From Lentzea xinjiangensis (GTDB lineage Bacteria > Actinomycetota > Actinomycetes > Mycobacteriales > Pseudonocardiaceae): a DNA stretch of 64,000 nucleotides. Made by a program: the position numbers and the translations under genes. A model generated the notes under the pieces. It saw nothing but the letters and a program-made list of their open reading frames with translations, ran no database searches and was not told where the DNA came from. Where the stretch lies: positions 372,001 through 436,000 of the forward strand of contig NZ_FOFR01000002.1 of the NCBI RefSeq assembly GCF_900110955.1, read 5' to 3'. Positions 1 through 7,085 of the stretch are shown here, in pieces; position 1 is the stretch's first letter; the number at the start of each line of letters is the position of its first letter.

Positions 1-419
1 ACGTGGTGCTGCTCGTCGTGCAGAGCCTGCTGATCGTGCTCGCCGCGATGCTGTTCGGGTTCCGCGCGTCGGCCGGCGAGGTCCTGCTCGGCCTGGGGCT
101 GGTGGCGCTGCTCGGTGTCGCCATCGGGTCCGCGTCGTACGCGGTCGCGTTGAAGGTGAAGCTGGAGTACGTCTTCGCGTCGGTGCTGTCCGCGACCATC
201 GTGCCGGTGATGCTGCTGTCCGGCGTGCTGCTGCCGATGTCGAACGGCCCGCAGTGGCTCTACTGGCTGTCGCGGCTCAACCCCCTCGCGCACGTCGTCG
301 ACGCCGAACGGTCGATCTTCAACTCCGGGTCCGCGGTGCTCGGCCTGGTCGCGGCGTCCGCGCTGGTGCTGGCCGGCGTCTGCTACGGCGTCCGCACCTT
401 CCACCGCGAGTCCGCTTGA
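1..419 (+). CDS. ABC-2 type transporter permease, C-terminal part
   Basis: This is the 3' end of a membrane permease of an ABC exporter; its 5' part lies before the window. About 138 residues are visible and are dominated by four hydrophobic segments. They carry the pattern of DrrB/ABC-2 permeases: a segment rich in Gly/Ser/Ala (GLVALLGVAIGSASYA), a central segment ending PVMLLSGVLLPM, then WLYWLSRLNPLAHVVDAER before the last helix. That signature before the final helix is typical of ABC-2 permeases that work with a separate ATPase in drug or lipid export. The ATPase would be expected upstream, outside the window. The substrate cannot be told from this fragment. The gene ends against a pair of strong palindromes. 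Confidence 0.82.
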   Translation, partial: VVLLVVQSLLIVLAAMLFGFRASAGEVLLGLGLVALLGVAIGSASYAVALKVKLEYVFASVLSATIVPVMLLSGVLLPMSNGPQWLYWLSRLNPLAHVVDAERSIFNSGSAVLGLVAASALVLAGVCYGVRTFHRESA

Positions 420-479
420 GGGGAACGCGGGGCCCCCGCGTTCCCCTCACGGGAACGCGGGGGCCCCGCGTTCCCGTGA
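420..479. repeat. Two tandem long palindromes, likely bidirectional terminator
   Basis: Two consecutive near-perfect palindromes share the core GGGAACGCGGGG/CCCCGCGTTCCC. The first spans 420-446 and the second 447-479, the latter extended by TCAC...GTGA ends. They sit between the convergent ends of the ABC permease and rsmI. Each can form a hairpin with a stem of about 12-16 bp and almost no loop, so a transcription stop for both genes is likely. Two nearly identical copies back to back also suggest a repetitive extragenic element. Confidence 0.7.
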
Positions 480-488
480 AGTGAGGGG

Positions 489-1334
489 TTAGCTTGACCT
501 GATCGCGGCGTCGTAGAGGGCCTTCTTGCTGACTCCGGCCGCCTCCGCGACCTCGGCGGCGGCCGACTTCATCCGCTCCCCGTCGGCGACCCGCTGCCTG
601 ACCTCGGCGACGAGCGCGTCGAGGTCCGGTGCGTCCTCGACGGGCGCGGGACCGAGCACCACGGTGATCTCGCCGCGTGCGCCCTCCACGGCCCACTCGG
701 CGAGTTCGGCCAACGACCCGCGCACGACCTCTTCGTACTTCTTGGTCAGCTCGCGGCACACGGCGGCGCGGCGGTCCGGCCCGAGCACCTCGACGGCGTC
801 CGCGAGGGTCGCGGCGAGCCGATGGGGTGCCTCGAAGAAGACGACGGTGCGTTGTTCCGTGGCGAGCGGTGCGAACCAACGCTTGCGCTCACCGGACTTG
901 CGCGGCGGGAAGCCGTCGAAGGCGAACCTGTCGCTCGGCAGGCCGGACAGCGCGAGCGCGGTCGTCACGGCGGACGGGCCGGGCAGGCACGTGACCTTGA
1001 TGTCCTGCTCGACGCACGCGTCGACGAGCCGGTAGCCGGGGTCGGACACGCTCGGCATGCCGGCGTCCGTCACCAGCAGCACCGTCTCGCCGTTGTGCAA
1101 CGACTCGAGCAGTCCCGGCAGGCGGGCGGTCTCGACCTGGTCGTAGAAGCTGATCACCCGGCCGGACGGCTTGACCTGCAACGCGGCCGCGAGGCTGTGC
1201 AGCCGGCGGGTGTCCTCCGCGGCGATCACGTCGGCGGTCTCGAGGGCCTCGACCAGCCGCGCGGAAGCGTCGCGGATGTCGCCGAGCGGGGTGGCTGCCA
1301 GAACCAGACGGCCTGAACCGGATACAGGACTCAC
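489..1334 (-). CDS. rsmI: 16S rRNA (cytidine(1402)-2'-O)-methyltransferase RsmI
   Basis: This is the SAM-dependent methyltransferase that 2'-O-methylates C1402 in the ribosomal decoding centre. The 281-residue product begins VSPVSGSGRLVLAATPLGD and has the tetrapyrrole-methylase fold signatures of RsmI: an early AATPLGD, then AEDTRR, VTDAGMPSVSDPG, LPGPSAVTTAL, SGLPSDRFAFDGFPPRK and FFEAPHRL. Length matches the family. I chose the GTG at 1334 because AGGGTGAAG lies just upstream at a good distance; an in-frame GTG at 1343 is possible. A much longer open frame upstream is the antisense of the neighbouring gene. It is divergent from the protein mannosyltransferase gene, the arrangement also known in mycobacteria. 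Confidence 0.95.
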   Translation of the reverse strand: MSPVSGSGRLVLAATPLGDIRDASARLVEALETADVIAAEDTRRLHSLAAALQVKPSGRVISFYDQVETARLPGLLESLHNGETVLLVTDAGMPSVSDPGYRLVDACVEQDIKVTCLPGPSAVTTALALSGLPSDRFAFDGFPPRKSGERKRWFAPLATEQRTVVFFEAPHRLAATLADAVEVLGPDRRAAVCRELTKKYEEVVRGSLAELAEWAVEGARGEITVVLGPAPVEDAPDLDALVAEVRQRVADGERMKSAAAEVAEAAGVSKKALYDAAIRSS

Positions 1335-1345
1335 GGGCTTCACCC

Positions 1346-1351
1346 TACGAT
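1346..1351 (+). promoter_or_regulatory. Possible -10 element for a leaderless mannosyltransferase mRNA
   Basis: TACGAT lies seven bases before the GTG at 1359, with no Shine-Dalgarno sequence in between. This is the spacing expected if transcription starts at or next to the GTG, giving a leaderless mRNA, which is common in actinomycetes. It lies inside the short divergent gap to rsmI. This is inference from spacing only. Confidence 0.35.
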
Positions 1352-1358
1352 CGGCGGC

Positions 1359-2897
1359 GTGACAGTCCTCGTGCAGCCAGGAGAGGCGCCCGTCGTCGTC
1401 GAGGAACCGCGCTCGGATCGCGCGGCCGCCCTCGACCCGCCGCCGTCCGGAGACCGCTTGCGCGGATGGCTCGTCACGATCGTCGTGACGCTGATCGGCG
1501 CCTTCGTCCGGTTCTGGAACCTCGGGTACCCGACCGACAAGGGCACCCCGATCTTCGACGAGAAGCACTACGTGCCGCAGTCGGCCCAGGTGCTGCGCAA
1601 CGGCGGCTACGAGGACAACCCCGGCTACGAGCTGATCGTCCACCCGCCGCTGGCCAAGCAGCTCATGGCGTTCGGCCAGGACCTCTTCGGCTACGACGGC
1701 ATCGGCTGGCGGTTCGCCTCGGCGCTCGCGGGCACGATCACGATCCTGCTGATCGTGCGGATCGCGCGCCGCCTGACCCGCTCGGACCTGCTGGGCGCGC
1801 TGGCGGGCGTCCTGCTCATCGCCGACGGCGTCTCGCACGTCCAGTCGCGGATGGGCATGCTCGACATCTTCCTGGCGCTGTTCGTCGTCGGCGCGTTCGG
1901 CTGCCTGGTCGTCGACCGCGAACAGGTGCGGGAACGGCTCGCGGTGGCCGTGCGCGAGGGCTTCATCAACAACTCGGCCTTCGGGCCGTGGCTCGGTTTC
2001 CGCTGGTGGCGCTTCGGTGCGGGCGTGTGCCTGGGTCTGGCGTGCGGCATCAAGTGGTCCGGCATCTGGTACATCGCCGCGTTCGGCCTGCTGACGGTCA
2101 TCTGGAGCGCGCTGGCGCGGCGGGCGGCCGGGGTCGAGGAGCCGTGGCTCGGCTCGCTCGCCAAGGACGTGCTGCCGTCGCTGGGCGGCCTCGTCGCGAT
2201 CCCGGTGCTCGCCTACCTCGCCACCTGGCTGCCGTGGATGGCGAGCGAGACCGGCGTCGACCGGCACGTGGTCGGCGGCAAGGTCCAGGACATCGCCTAC
2301 GTCCCGGACGTGCTGCAGGCGCTCTGGTACAACGCCAAGAACGTCTACAAGTTCCACGTCGAACTGGTCACCTCGGACACCAACCGGCACCCGTGGGAGT
2401 CCAAGCCGTGGACGTGGCCGATGGGCCTGCGTCCGATGCTCTACTACTACGACAACTCCGTCACGGGCTGCGGCGCGGCGTCGTGCCTCGGCGCGATCAT
2501 GCTGATCGGCACGCCCGCGATGTGGTGGCTCGCGTTCCCGGTGCTCGGCTGGGCGATCTTCCGGGCCGTCGGCCGGATGGACTGGCGCTACGCGGGCGTG
2601 CTGGTCGGCTACGCGGCGGGCCTGCTGCCGTGGTTCCTCAACCTCGACCGGCAGATGTACTTCTTCTACGTCACGCCGATGGCGCCGTTCCTGGTGCTGC
2701 TGATCGTGCTGGCGCTGGGCGAGATCCTGGGCCGCAGGACCGCGGGACCGGAGCGGCGGGGCACCGGACTGCTGGTCGTGGCGCTGTACATCGGCATCGT
2801 GGTCGCGAACTTCGTGTGGCTGTGGCCGATCCTGAACGGCAACCCGATCACCCCGGAGCTGTGGCAGCAGCAGCTCTGGCTGCCGAGCTGGCGGTGA
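1359..2897 (+). CDS. pmt: Polyprenol-phosphate-mannose--protein mannosyltransferase (PMT family)
   Basis: Membrane GT39 enzyme that transfers mannose from polyprenyl-phosphate-mannose to Ser/Thr of proteins being secreted. The 512-residue protein has about ten hydrophobic segments. The first extracytoplasmic loop carries the acidic pair of the family (IFDEKHYVPQ) followed by the conserved HPPLAKQLMAFGQDLFGYDG and GWRFASALAG. Further family marks are GIKWSGIWY and HPWESKPWTWPMGLRPM. Near the end lies QMYFFYVTPMAPF. Length is normal for actinobacterial Pmt. The gene is divergent from rsmI, as in Mycobacterium. The GTG start has no clear ribosome binding site and may be leaderless. Confidence 0.95.
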   Translation: MTVLVQPGEAPVVVEEPRSDRAAALDPPPSGDRLRGWLVTIVVTLIGAFVRFWNLGYPTDKGTPIFDEKHYVPQSAQVLRNGGYEDNPGYELIVHPPLAKQLMAFGQDLFGYDGIGWRFASALAGTITILLIVRIARRLTRSDLLGALAGVLLIADGVSHVQSRMGMLDIFLALFVVGAFGCLVVDREQVRERLAVAVREGFINNSAFGPWLGFRWWRFGAGVCLGLACGIKWSGIWYIAAFGLLTVIWSALARRAAGVEEPWLGSLAKDVLPSLGGLVAIPVLAYLATWLPWMASETGVDRHVVGGKVQDIAYVPDVLQALWYNAKNVYKFHVELVTSDTNRHPWESKPWTWPMGLRPMLYYYDNSVTGCGAASCLGAIMLIGTPAMWWLAFPVLGWAIFRAVGRMDWRYAGVLVGYAAGLLPWFLNLDRQMYFFYVTPMAPFLVLLIVLALGEILGRRTAGPERRGTGLLVVALYIGIVVANFVWLWPILNGNPITPELWQQQLWLPSWR

Positions 2898-2978
2898 CCA
2901 CCGCCTCATCGCATTCAGCCGATCGGCGGGCGCGCTGAGTTACGATCCCCTTGTTCTGACAGGGGGATCCGGGCAGTC

Positions 2979-5105
2979 ATGAGCACTACCGTCCATGCAC
3001 GCGTCGCGCAGGCGAAACGGCTGTTGAGCGCGAGCCCGCGGACGCCCAGAGCCCCCGGTTTCCGCACCGACGTCCAGGCGCTGCGGGCGATCGCGGTGCT
3101 CGCCGTGGTGGTGAACCACTTCTGGCCGAACGCGATGACCGGCGGTTACATCGGCGTCGACGTCTTCTTCGTGATCTCCGGCTACCTGATCACCTCGCAC
3201 CTCGCCCGCGAGATCGCCCGCACCGGCCGCGTGCGGTTCGGCACGTTCTACGCGCGCCGCGTCCGGCGGCTGCTGCCCGCGGCGCTGCTCGTGCTCGCCG
3301 TGACGGTGCTGCTGGCGGGCGCGCTGCTGCCGTACCCGCGGTGGTCGGCGACCGCGTGGGAGACCTTCGCCTCGGCGTTCTACTGGGAGAACTGGCTGCT
3401 GGCGGCGAAGTCGGTGAACTACTCCGCGGCGGGCGAGGCCGCGAGCGTGGTCCAGCACTACTGGTCGCTGTCGGTCGAGGAGCAGTTCTACCTGTTCTGG
3501 CCGGTGCTGCTGGTCGGCCTGGTCGCCCTCGGCGGCAACCGGCGCTGGCTCGTGCCCGGCGTCGCGGCGCTCGGCGTGGTGTCGCTCGTGTTCAGCGTCG
3601 TGTTCACCGCCCTGTCCCCGAACGAGGCCTACTTCAACACCCTCGCCAGGGTGTGGGAGTTCGCGCTGGGCGCCCTGGTGGCGCTGATGGCCGCGAAGCT
3701 GGTGCTGCCGCGCTTCGCCGCCGAGCTGGCGTCGCTGCTGGGCCTGGCGATGATCATCGTTCCGGCGTTCGCCTACGACGGCACCTCGCCGTTCCCCGGC
3801 TCCCTCGCGCTGACGCCCACGGTCGGCACCGCGCTGGTGATCACCGCCGGCCTGCGCCCCGGCAAGCAGTGGCACACCCCGGTGACGGCGTCGCGGCCCG
3901 TGCAGTTCGTGGGCAACATCAGCTATTCGCTGTACCTGTGGCACTGGCCGATCGTGATCCTCGCGCCGTTCGCGCTGGGCGACGCGCTCGACAAGGGCGA
4001 GCTCACGACGGCGTGGCTGCTGTGGCTGCTGGCCCTGTCGTTCGCGCTCGCGTGGCTGACGAAGGTGCTCGTCGAGGACCGCGCCCGCACCTTCGTCCCG
4101 CTGGTCCGCAACACCAGGCTGACGTTCGCCGCCATGATCGCCGGCCTGCTGGTCGTCGAGGTCCTGGCGGGCGGGTTGCAGGCGAACTACCACCGGCAGG
4201 TCGCCGCCGCCGAGCAGAACGTGCAGACGGGCAAGGGCGACGCCTGCCACGGCGCCGCCGCCATGATCGGCGCCAACGGCTGCCCCGACCCGTTCGGCCC
4301 GGCCCGCGTCCCGGAGATGGGCCCGGTGAACGAGTACTGGCGGCTCGCGCCGGAGTGCGAGGAAACCGACTTCTTCAAGATCGACGGCAAGGCCACGATC
4401 AAGGTCTGCGACTTCAGCGGCGACGGGGAGCCGACCAGGACGGTCTGGCTGCTCGGCGACTCGCACGCCGAGCAGTGGCAGACCCCGGTGTTCGAGGTGG
4501 CGCGCAAGGAGAAGTGGCTGCTCAAGATCGGCATCCTGGGCGGCTGCCCGTTCGCCGACGTGAAGTTCACCGGCTACCGCAGCCAGGCGGGCCCGCGCGA
4601 CATCCTGCGCTGCCGGGACTGGACGGCGCAGCTGAGCCCGGTGATCACCGGCGACCGGCCGGCGATGGTGCTGATGTCGTTCTTCTCGCGCCAGGAGTTC
4701 GTGGACGACGGCAGCGGCCGCAGCCAGACCGAGCAGTACCGCGACGGCCTCGAACCGTGGTGGTCCCAGTGGACCGCGACGGGCACGCGGGTGTTCGTGT
4801 TCGCGGACCCGCCGTACAACCGGGACGTCCGCTCGACCAGTTGCGTGCTGCTGAACCGGTCGAACCCGCGGGCGTGCGCGATCCCCCGCGACCGCGCGCA
4901 GCCGCCGGACCCGCTGGGCGAGGTGGTCAAGACGACCAAGAACCCCCGTGTGTCGCTGATCGATCTGACGGAGTACTTCTGCGACGAGAAGCTCTGCTAC
5001 GGCGTGATCGGGAACGTGGCGGTGTACTACGACGGCGACCACGTCAACAGCGAGTACAGCCGAACGCTGGCCCCGATGGTCGAGAAGGCGCTCAGCTCTC
5101 GCTGA
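2979..5105 (+). CDS. Acyltransferase 3 / SGNH-domain O-acetyltransferase (OafA type)
   Basis: Integral membrane acyltransferase that probably acetylates an envelope glycan. The 708-residue product has an N-terminal acyltransferase-3 domain of about ten membrane helices (roughly 25-400). Its marks are DVQALRAIAVLAVVVNHFWP, GGYIGVDVFFVISGYLIT, FYARRVRRLLPAALL and SVEEQFYLFWP. A periplasmic SGNH domain follows. It shows block I as WLLGDSHAEQW, where the serine is the nucleophile, and the late block as YYDGDHVNSEYS, where Asp and His complete the triad. Both catalytic halves look intact. A small hairpin (GATCCCC/GGGGGATC, 2944-2970) and a TTACGAT -10-like box precede the ATG. The 3' end overlaps the convergent anti-sigma-like gene by 14 bp. 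Confidence 0.93.
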   Translation: MSTTVHARVAQAKRLLSASPRTPRAPGFRTDVQALRAIAVLAVVVNHFWPNAMTGGYIGVDVFFVISGYLITSHLAREIARTGRVRFGTFYARRVRRLLPAALLVLAVTVLLAGALLPYPRWSATAWETFASAFYWENWLLAAKSVNYSAAGEAASVVQHYWSLSVEEQFYLFWPVLLVGLVALGGNRRWLVPGVAALGVVSLVFSVVFTALSPNEAYFNTLARVWEFALGALVALMAAKLVLPRFAAELASLLGLAMIIVPAFAYDGTSPFPGSLALTPTVGTALVITAGLRPGKQWHTPVTASRPVQFVGNISYSLYLWHWPIVILAPFALGDALDKGELTTAWLLWLLALSFALAWLTKVLVEDRARTFVPLVRNTRLTFAAMIAGLLVVEVLAGGLQANYHRQVAAAEQNVQTGKGDACHGAAAMIGANGCPDPFGPARVPEMGPVNEYWRLAPECEETDFFKIDGKATIKVCDFSGDGEPTRTVWLLGDSHAEQWQTPVFEVARKEKWLLKIGILGGCPFADVKFTGYRSQAGPRDILRCRDWTAQLSPVITGDRPAMVLMSFFSRQEFVDDGSGRSQTEQYRDGLEPWWSQWTATGTRVFVFADPPYNRDVRSTSCVLLNRSNPRACAIPRDRAQPPDPLGEVVKTTKNPRVSLIDLTEYFCDEKLCYGVIGNVAVYYDGDHVNSEYSRTLAPMVEKALSSR

Positions 5106-5751
5106 TCTCCAGCGCCCGTTGCCTGGTCAGGTCGCCCTCCAGCCTCATCGTGACCTGACCTCGCTGCCAGATCAGGGTCTGCCCGGCGCCGTGCGGTCGC
5201 TCCTGGTGCCACCGGCCTTCGCGGTCGATGTAGAAGATCTCGTGCGGGTGCGGGATCCAGACCTTGTCGCCGATCCGCTCGACGCCTTCGCCGTGGACGA
5301 GCTTGCCGAGCACCGGCTGGATCGTGCCGTCGAACTGGTCGAGCGTCACGTGCCGGTAATGCAGGGTCGCGAACCGTCCTTCGTGGACGGTGACCTTCTC
5401 CGGCCTGTCGAGCGCCGCCGGCAGGTGGATCTCGAACGGCAGCAGCCTCCCGGCGGCGTCGAGCGAGACCTCCTGGCTGGGCAACGGCGGTGCGGTGCTC
5501 GCCGGGGGTTGCGTGCGGAACTCGACGCCGGCGAACTCCAGGAGGTTCCTGACGCCCGCCCGCACCGCGGGCGACACGGCGAAGGCGACCGCGAAGGCGG
5601 TGACGGCCGCGATCACCGCGGTGAGCCGGCGGTGCCGCTTGCGCGGTGCGTTGATCCTCGTCAGGACCTGCGCGGTGATGTTCTCCTGCGCCGGCACGCG
5701 GATCTGCCGGCCGAGGTCGCGGAGGGCGGCCTCCAGCTCGTCATCGATCAT
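5092..5751 (-). CDS. Putative anti-sigma factor / DUF4367-like membrane protein
   Basis: A 219-residue protein with a basic N-terminal cytoplasmic part (about 1-40), one membrane segment (LTAVIAAVTAFAVAFAVSPA, about 43-62) and an extracytoplasmic domain. Its ATG lies inside the 3' end of the ECF sigma gene (11-bp overlap), so the two are translationally coupled. That is the usual arrangement of a sigma factor and its membrane anti-sigma partner. I see no HxxxCxxC zinc motif, so it is not a classical ZAS anti-sigma factor. The C-terminal half (HLPAALDRPEKVTVHEGRF, WIPHPHEIFYIDREGRWH) resembles DUF4367-type domains. Function is inferred from position and topology. Confidence 0.7.
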   Translation of the reverse strand: MIDDELEAALRDLGRQIRVPAQENITAQVLTRINAPRKRHRRLTAVIAAVTAFAVAFAVSPAVRAGVRNLLEFAGVEFRTQPPASTAPPLPSQEVSLDAAGRLLPFEIHLPAALDRPEKVTVHEGRFATLHYRHVTLDQFDGTIQPVLGKLVHGEGVERIGDKVWIPHPHEIFYIDREGRWHQERPHGAGQTLIWQRGQVTMRLEGDLTRQRALEISES

Positions 5752-6304
5752 GGGCCACCTCCTCGAGCATCGGCCGCAGCTTGGCGAGCGCCCTGGACAG
5801 CCGCGACTTCACGGTGCCCTTGGCGAGCCCCAGCGTCTGCGCGGTCTCGGCCTCGCTCAGGTCGAGCAGGTACCGGCAGGTGACGACCTGGCGGTCGTGG
5901 TCCGGCAGGCTCGCGAGCGCCCGCAGCAGCGTCGCGCGGGAGTCGTCGACGAGCGTGCCAGGATCGTCGTGGTCGACGGTCTCCGTGACCCCGGCGAGCT
6001 TGAGCTCCATCAGGTTGCGCCGCCGCCGGCTGCGGTGCAGGTTCTTGGTCTCGTTGGCGACGATCTTGAGCAGCCACGGCTTGAAGTCGGCGTCCGGCCG
6101 GAACGTGCCGAGCTTCCGGTACGCCTTCACGAACGCCTCCTGCACCACGTCGCCGGCGTCCGCACCCGCCCCGAGCAGGTAGGCCGTCCGATGCGCGAGC
6201 GCGGTGTGCCGGGCGACCAGCTCGCCGTAGGCCGCCTGGTCACCCGCTATCGCCCGTGCCACCGCTTCGTCCGTGATGCCTTTCCTACACCGGGAACCGC
6301 GCAT
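5741..6304 (-). CDS. ECF-type RNA polymerase sigma factor
   Basis: Sigma-70 factor of the extracytoplasmic function class, about 187 residues. Region 2 is visible as AYGELVARHTALAHRTAYLL, DAGDVVQEAFVKAYRKLGTF and FKPWLLKIVANETKNLHR. Region 4 is visible as LASLPDHDRQVVTCRYLLDL and ETAQTLGLAKGTVKSRLSRA. The partner gene downstream overlaps by 11 bp. The start is uncertain: the ATG at 6304 lies in the loop of a perfect 14-bp dyad, an ATG at 6328 overlaps the divergent start codon, and a GTG at 6262 lies inside the dyad-free region. If the dyad is promoter DNA, the last of these would have to be used. Confidence 0.9.
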   Translation of the reverse strand: MRGSRCRKGITDEAVARAIAGDQAAYGELVARHTALAHRTAYLLGAGADAGDVVQEAFVKAYRKLGTFRPDADFKPWLLKIVANETKNLHRSRRRRNLMELKLAGVTETVDHDDPGTLVDDSRATLLRALASLPDHDRQVVTCRYLLDLSEAETAQTLGLAKGTVKSRLSRALAKLRPMLEEVAHDR

Positions 6305-6318
6305 CGGTTCCCGGTGTA
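6286..6318. promoter_or_regulatory. Perfect 14-bp inverted repeat between sigma gene and divergent gene
   Basis: The arms TACACCGGGAACCG (6286-6299) and CGGTTCCCGGTGTA (6305-6318) are exact inverted copies around a 5-base centre. On each strand the arm contains GGGAACC, which resembles the -35 element of ECF-sigma promoters. The dyad could therefore be a symmetric promoter or operator serving both the sigma gene and the divergent secreted-protein gene. Reading it as autoregulation is inference. Confidence 0.5.
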
Positions 6319-6326
6319 ACCGCTGC

Positions 6327-6944
6327 ATGAGAATCCTCGCTCTGATGTGCGCCTTACTGCTGATCGGCGCACCTGCCGCCAATGCAGGCGGTTGGGCCGT
6401 CACGTACGTGGATCCCGTGCCGTCGATCCAGCCCTCCACCACACACACCGTCGGGTACTGGGTGCTGCAACACGGCACGCGTCCGTACGCCGGCGACGAC
6501 CTCGGCAGGACCGGCCTGCGGTTCCGGTCCGGCGCCGACGAGCGGGTGTTCATCGGCGTGCCGCTGGGCCAGCCCGCGCACTACGCGGTGACGTTCGCCC
6601 TGCCCGCGGGCGTGTACGAGGTGTTCGGGGTGCAGGGCGTGTTCCCCGACCACGCGCTCGGGACGCTGACCGTGCCGGGGACGTTGCTGGTGAAACCCGT
6701 GGAGTCGCAGATGATCCAGGAGGAGGCCGCTTGGCCGTGGGAGGAGATCGCGCCGCCTTTGCGGAGATCCGCGGGGGCGGAACCTACCGCCGGCGTGGAA
6801 CCTGCCGTCGGGGTGGAGCCCATCGCCGGGGTGGAGCCTGTCACCGAGCCGGTGCCCGTGTGGGTCGTCGGGCTCGTGGTCGTGGCTGCGGCCGGGGTGT
6901 TCCTGGCGCTGCGCAAGCGGTTCCGGCCGGGTGGGCGGAGGTGA
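6327..6944 (+). CDS. Secreted, C-terminally membrane-anchored protein of unknown function
   Basis: A 205-residue protein with an N-terminal signal peptide (MRILALMCALLLIGAPAANA, cleavage likely after ANA). A compact extracytoplasmic domain of about 110 residues follows. Next comes a short repeat region in which the pentad GVEPx/AGVEP recurs four to five times (near 145-172). The protein ends in a membrane helix (PVWVVGLVVVAAAGVFLAL) and a basic cytoplasmic tail. There is no LPxTG-type sorting motif. It is divergent from the ECF sigma gene and shares the 33-bp dyad, so it is a plausible target of that sigma factor. I do not recognise the domain. Confidence 0.75.
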   Translation: MRILALMCALLLIGAPAANAGGWAVTYVDPVPSIQPSTTHTVGYWVLQHGTRPYAGDDLGRTGLRFRSGADERVFIGVPLGQPAHYAVTFALPAGVYEVFGVQGVFPDHALGTLTVPGTLLVKPVESQMIQEEAAWPWEEIAPPLRRSAGAEPTAGVEPAVGVEPIAGVEPVTEPVPVWVVGLVVVAAAGVFLALRKRFRPGGRR

Positions 6945-6978
6945 GTGGTGAGGCGATCGGCGGAAACCGCCTCACCAC
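6945..6978 (+). terminator. Hairpin terminator after the anchored protein gene
   Basis: GTGGTGAGGCG (6945-6955) is exactly complementary to CGCCTCACCAC (6968-6978) across a 12-base loop, beginning directly after the stop codon. No T-run follows, as is usual in high-GC actinomycetes. Confidence 0.6.
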
Positions 6979-7020
6979 CCTTCGCGGGGCATCCCTGCGA
7001 TGCCTGAGCTTCCGGGTGAA

Positions 7021-7064
7021 CCACGGCTTAGGTCGTTGAACGGTGAAACACCGTTACGCCGTGG
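7021..7064. terminator. Nested hairpin at the end of the kinase gene
   Basis: An outer stem CCACGGC/GCCGTGG (7021-7027, 7058-7064) encloses an inner stem AACGGTG-AAA-CACCGTT (7039-7055). It lies between the convergent ends of the anchored-protein gene and the Ser/Thr kinase gene and probably stops transcription from the kinase side. Confidence 0.5.
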
Positions 7065-7085
7065 CCGCACGTTCACCCGGATCGC

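Noticed and set aside
2940-5042. 700-codon open frame on the minus strand
   Set aside because: Antisense of the acyltransferase gene; no recognisable domain and strong Arg/Gln/Val bias.
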